Origin: Saprospiraceae bacterium | GTDB lineage: Bacteria > Bacteroidota > Bacteroidia > Chitinophagales > Saprospiraceae | Direction of reading: 5' to 3' | DNA: 64,000 nt | NCBI GenBank assembly: GCA_030729925.1 | Contig: JANQWK010000096.1 | Location: 1 to 64,000 of the forward strand | Shown: piece by piece, positions 62,082 through 64,000 of the stretch | Position numbering within the stretch: the stretch's first letter is position 1 | Layout of the letters: each line of letters opens with the position of its first letter | Program-made: the position numbers and the translations under genes | Notes under the pieces: model-generated | What the model was told of the DNA's origin: nothing | Seen by the model: the letters and a program-made list of their open reading frames with translations, nothing else | The model's database searches: none

Positions 62082-63635
62082 GTGGAAAAGGACTTAATTA
62101 TTAATGCTTCTCCTACGCAAGTTGAAATTGCTTTGCTGGAGGATGGCAAGCTCGTGGAGTTACACAATCAGAAGACCAACAATAATTTTTCTGTAGGAGA
62201 TATTTTTGTGGGTACTATCCGGCGCTTAATGCCGGGTCTTAATGCAGCTTTTGTGGACATTGGCCATAAAAAAGATGCATTTCTTCATTATACAGATCTC
62301 GGTCCCAAGCTGGCTTCTTTGTTGAAATATACACAAGATGCGATAGCCGGCAAGCAGACCACCCACCTATTGGATGGTTTTTCTATCCAACCGGAAATCA
62401 TCAAAACGGGAAAAATTGATCAGGTGCTGCAAAAAAAGCAGCCCATCTTGATTCAAATTTTGAAAGAACCTATTTCTACAAAGGGTCCGCGTTTGAGTTG
62501 CGAATTGACGATCCCCGGCAGGTATCTTGTGCTGACACCTTTCAATAGTGTGGTTGCTGTTTCCAAGAAAATTGCCAATGCGGAGGAGCGAAAGCGACTT
62601 CAATTGTTGGTAGAGAGCATTCGGCCCAAAAATTTTGGGGTTATTGTTCGCACCGCTGCGGAAGGGAAAAAGGTGGCAGATTTGCATGAGGAGCTGACCA
62701 TGATGATGCAAAAATGGGAAACGATTTTCCAGCAGCTCAACAAGGCCAAACCTCCGGTGAAGTTATTGTCGGAGCTGGATAAAACGTCCAGTATTCTTCG
62801 CGATATCCTCAGTGATAGTTTTAGCAGGATTGTCGTCAACGACAAAAACCTGTATCAAAACATTAAAGGCTATCTGAGTTCTATTGCTCCCGATCAGGTC
62901 AAGATTTTAAGTTTGCACAAGCCGCAAAAACCCATATTCGAGGTATTTGGTGTAAGTAAGCAGATTAAGTCCACCTTTGGCAAAACAGCGACCATGGCAA
63001 GTGGGGCTTATCTGGTTATAGAGTCCACAGAGGCCATGCACGTGATTGATGTCAACAGTGGCCACAAAATGGCGGGCAGCAAAAACCAGGAGGAAGCGGT
63101 ACTGAAGGTTAACCTGGAAGCGGCAGAAGAGATTGCGCGGCAATTGCGCTTAAGAGATATTGGTGGGATCATCATCATTGATTTCATTGATATGAAAAAC
63201 AATGACCACCGAAAAGTACTGATCCAGCAGATGAAAGAGTTCATGCAAAAGGATCGGGCGCAGCATACGATACTTCCGTTGAGTAAGTTTGGATTGATGC
63301 AGATAACCCGTCAGCGGGTAAGGCCTGAGGTGCGGATTAATACAGCAGAGGTGTGTCCTACCTGTGAAGGCTCCGGAAAAATCAATCCAACGGTATTGCT
63401 TACAGATGATATTGAAAGAGACCTCGTTTTTATCCTTCAGTCCAGGCCCAAGTCAAAAATCAAAATCACTGTACATCCATTTGTTGAAGCTTATCTGAAA
63501 AAAGGGCTCCCCAGTCAGCAACACAGATGGTGGTTAAAACACCAAAAGTGGATTGGGATTAAGTCCGCAGCAGATTTGCCGGTCAACAAGTATATTTTTT
63601 ACGATGAAAACGATGACGAGATCAGACTCAACTGA
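62082..63635 (+). CDS. rng: Ribonuclease G/E family endoribonuclease
   Basis: Endoribonuclease of rRNA processing and mRNA turnover. An S1-like RNA-binding domain occupies about 35-115 (VGDIFVGTIRRLMPGLNAAFVDIG), the DNase I-like catalytic part has AYLVIESTEAMHVIDVNSG and GGIIIIDFIDMKN with the metal-binding aspartates, and the zinc-link CPTCEGSG is near 425. No long C-terminal degradosome scaffold: 517 residues. The GTG at 62082 (VEKDLIINA) fits the family start; a TTG two codons upstream is the alternative. Preceded by a long structured leader. Confidence 0.93.
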   Translation: MEKDLIINASPTQVEIALLEDGKLVELHNQKTNNNFSVGDIFVGTIRRLMPGLNAAFVDIGHKKDAFLHYTDLGPKLASLLKYTQDAIAGKQTTHLLDGFSIQPEIIKTGKIDQVLQKKQPILIQILKEPISTKGPRLSCELTIPGRYLVLTPFNSVVAVSKKIANAEERKRLQLLVESIRPKNFGVIVRTAAEGKKVADLHEELTMMMQKWETIFQQLNKAKPPVKLLSELDKTSSILRDILSDSFSRIVVNDKNLYQNIKGYLSSIAPDQVKILSLHKPQKPIFEVFGVSKQIKSTFGKTATMASGAYLVIESTEAMHVIDVNSGHKMAGSKNQEEAVLKVNLEAAEEIARQLRLRDIGGIIIIDFIDMKNNDHRKVLIQQMKEFMQKDRAQHTILPLSKFGLMQITRQRVRPEVRINTAEVCPTCEGSGKINPTVLLTDDIERDLVFILQSRPKSKIKITVHPFVEAYLKKGLPSQQHRWWLKHQKWIGIKSAADLPVNKYIFYDENDDEIRLN

Positions 63636-63772
63636 TCTTCAGGAGTTTCGGGTAACTGCCGGTCATGGATTCCCGTCATAGGACATCCACAATCCAATGA
63701 CCGGCAGCTCTCCAGGCTCAGCATAGCAAGTAATAGAATCATATTCAATACTGTTCTTTTTTTTGCATTCAT
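63599..63772 (-). CDS. Candidate small lipoprotein
   Basis: Frame of 57 codons with a textbook lipoprotein signal: MNAKKRT, a hydrophobic core MILLLAMLSL, then LESC as lipobox with cysteine at residue 23. The mature part begins CRSLDCGCPM, similar in style to short cysteine/proline lipoproteins of this phylum, and ends in a polar tail. It overlaps the 3' end of rng by 37 bp in antisense and its ATG is 6 bp from the start of the divergent glycosyltransferase gene, so promoter room is tight. A convincing signal but an awkward context. Confidence 0.45.
   Translation of the reverse strand: MNAKKRTVLNMILLLAMLSLESCRSLDCGCPMTGIHDRQLPETPEDQLSLISSSFSS
63656..63707. repeat. Large hairpin downstream of RNase G
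   Basis: CTGCCGGTCAT-GGATT (63656-63671) pairs with AATCCAATGACCGGCAG (63691-63707) with one bulge and a 19-nt loop. No T-run follows on the plus strand, so termination is uncertain; it lies within the candidate small lipoprotein frame. Confidence 0.5.
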
Positions 63773-63778
63773 ATTGCT

Positions 63779-64000
63779 ATGTCTGTTTTGTCTGTTACCA
63801 AAAATCCCACCATCCTCGTCGCGGTATTAAACTGGGGGCTGGGTCACGCCATCCGCTGCATTCCCATCATTCGGAGCCTATCGGCGCATGGATGCAATAT
63901 TGTACTGGCCTCTGACGGAGTTGCGTTGTCGGTATTTCGACAAAACTTCCCCGAGTTCCCTGCGCTCGAGCTTCCCTCCTACAACATCCGCTATCCTTTT
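63779..64000 (+). CDS. Glycosyltransferase (partial, cut by window end)
   Basis: First 74 codons only. The opening PTILVAVLNWGLGHAIRCIP, then IIRSLSAHGCNIVLASDG and FPALELPSYNIRYPF, match the N-terminal domain of Bacteroidota glycosyltransferases related to the MurG/Alg13 GT-B fold, with the glycine-rich loop GLGHA. Donor and acceptor unknown. Begins with ATG 6 bp from the divergent small frame. Confidence 0.75.
   Translation, partial: MSVLSVTKNPTILVAVLNWGLGHAIRCIPIIRSLSAHGCNIVLASDGVALSVFRQNFPEFPALELPSYNIRYPF

Overview
This window is chromosomal DNA from a member of the Bacteroidota, most likely an environmental, pigmented, Saprospiria- or Cytophagia-like bacterium (class-level call is inference). 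The evidence is a type IX secretion gene (porQ), several families largely confined to this phylum (DUF4175, DUF4834, DUF4837, DUF3127, DUF2723/GT117), promoters of the TTTG/TAnnTTTG type, a tiny AURKAIP1/COX24-type basic protein, and TTG/GTG starts with little Shine-Dalgarno signal. No phage, insertion sequence, CRISPR array, rRNA or tRNA was seen. Coding density is high and the genes look like stable core genome.

Layout. 0-3.8 kb: carotenoid operon crtI-crtB-crtY (minus strand) and a rhodanese lipoprotein. 3.8-12.8 kb: mfd, then porQ, a MORN-type lipoprotein, UDP-glucose dehydrogenase, a SulP transporter and an ECF sigma factor. 12.8-15.3 kb: htpG, bracketed by two related covarying hairpins. 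15.3-21 kb: rpiB and a large GT117 membrane protein, diverging from DUF4834, an RluA-type pseudouridine synthase, rsmG and DUF3127. 21-27.4 kb: a minus-strand run rsfS-ftsH-peroxiredoxin-clpS-aat-M23 peptidase-bcp, concerned with proteostasis, N-degron turnover and peroxide defence. 27.4-34.2 kb: birA, cinA, a 2-oxoacid dehydrogenase E2, a TPR/PD40/SPOR envelope protein and a PQQ-type sugar dehydrogenase lipoprotein. 34.2-40.6 kb: DUF4837, MoxR, GT39 and GT2 glycosyltransferases and an NRAMP-like transporter. 40.6-48.5 kb: an alpha-oxoamine synthase (sphingolipid or sulfonolipid type), a second rhodanese lipoprotein, mevalonate diphosphate decarboxylase and the threonine operon thrA-thrB-thrC, which carries two parS-like palindromes. 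48.5-56.6 kb: ybeY, an RsbW-like kinase, DUF4175, an M1 aminopeptidase and a hydrolase. 56.9-64 kb: OmpA-type lipoprotein, RidA, yicC-gmk-apaG, HU, a TPR protein, the small basic protein, RNase G, a candidate small lipoprotein and the start of a glycosyltransferase.

How it fits together. The mevalonate gene and the crt operon belong to one isoprenoid-to-carotenoid route, though the geranylgeranyl-PP synthase is not here. clpS beside aat forms an N-degron module. Many products are envelope proteins (lipoproteins, PorQ, PD40/SPOR, OmpA, DUF4175, M23, GT117/GT39). The items most worth a second look are the parS sites in and at the end of thrC, one of them inside a terminator hairpin; the paired covarying hairpins around htpG; the PD40 protein that seems to have swapped a decayed OmpA-like domain for a SPOR domain; and the NRAMP-like transporter lacking the usual metal-binding motifs.
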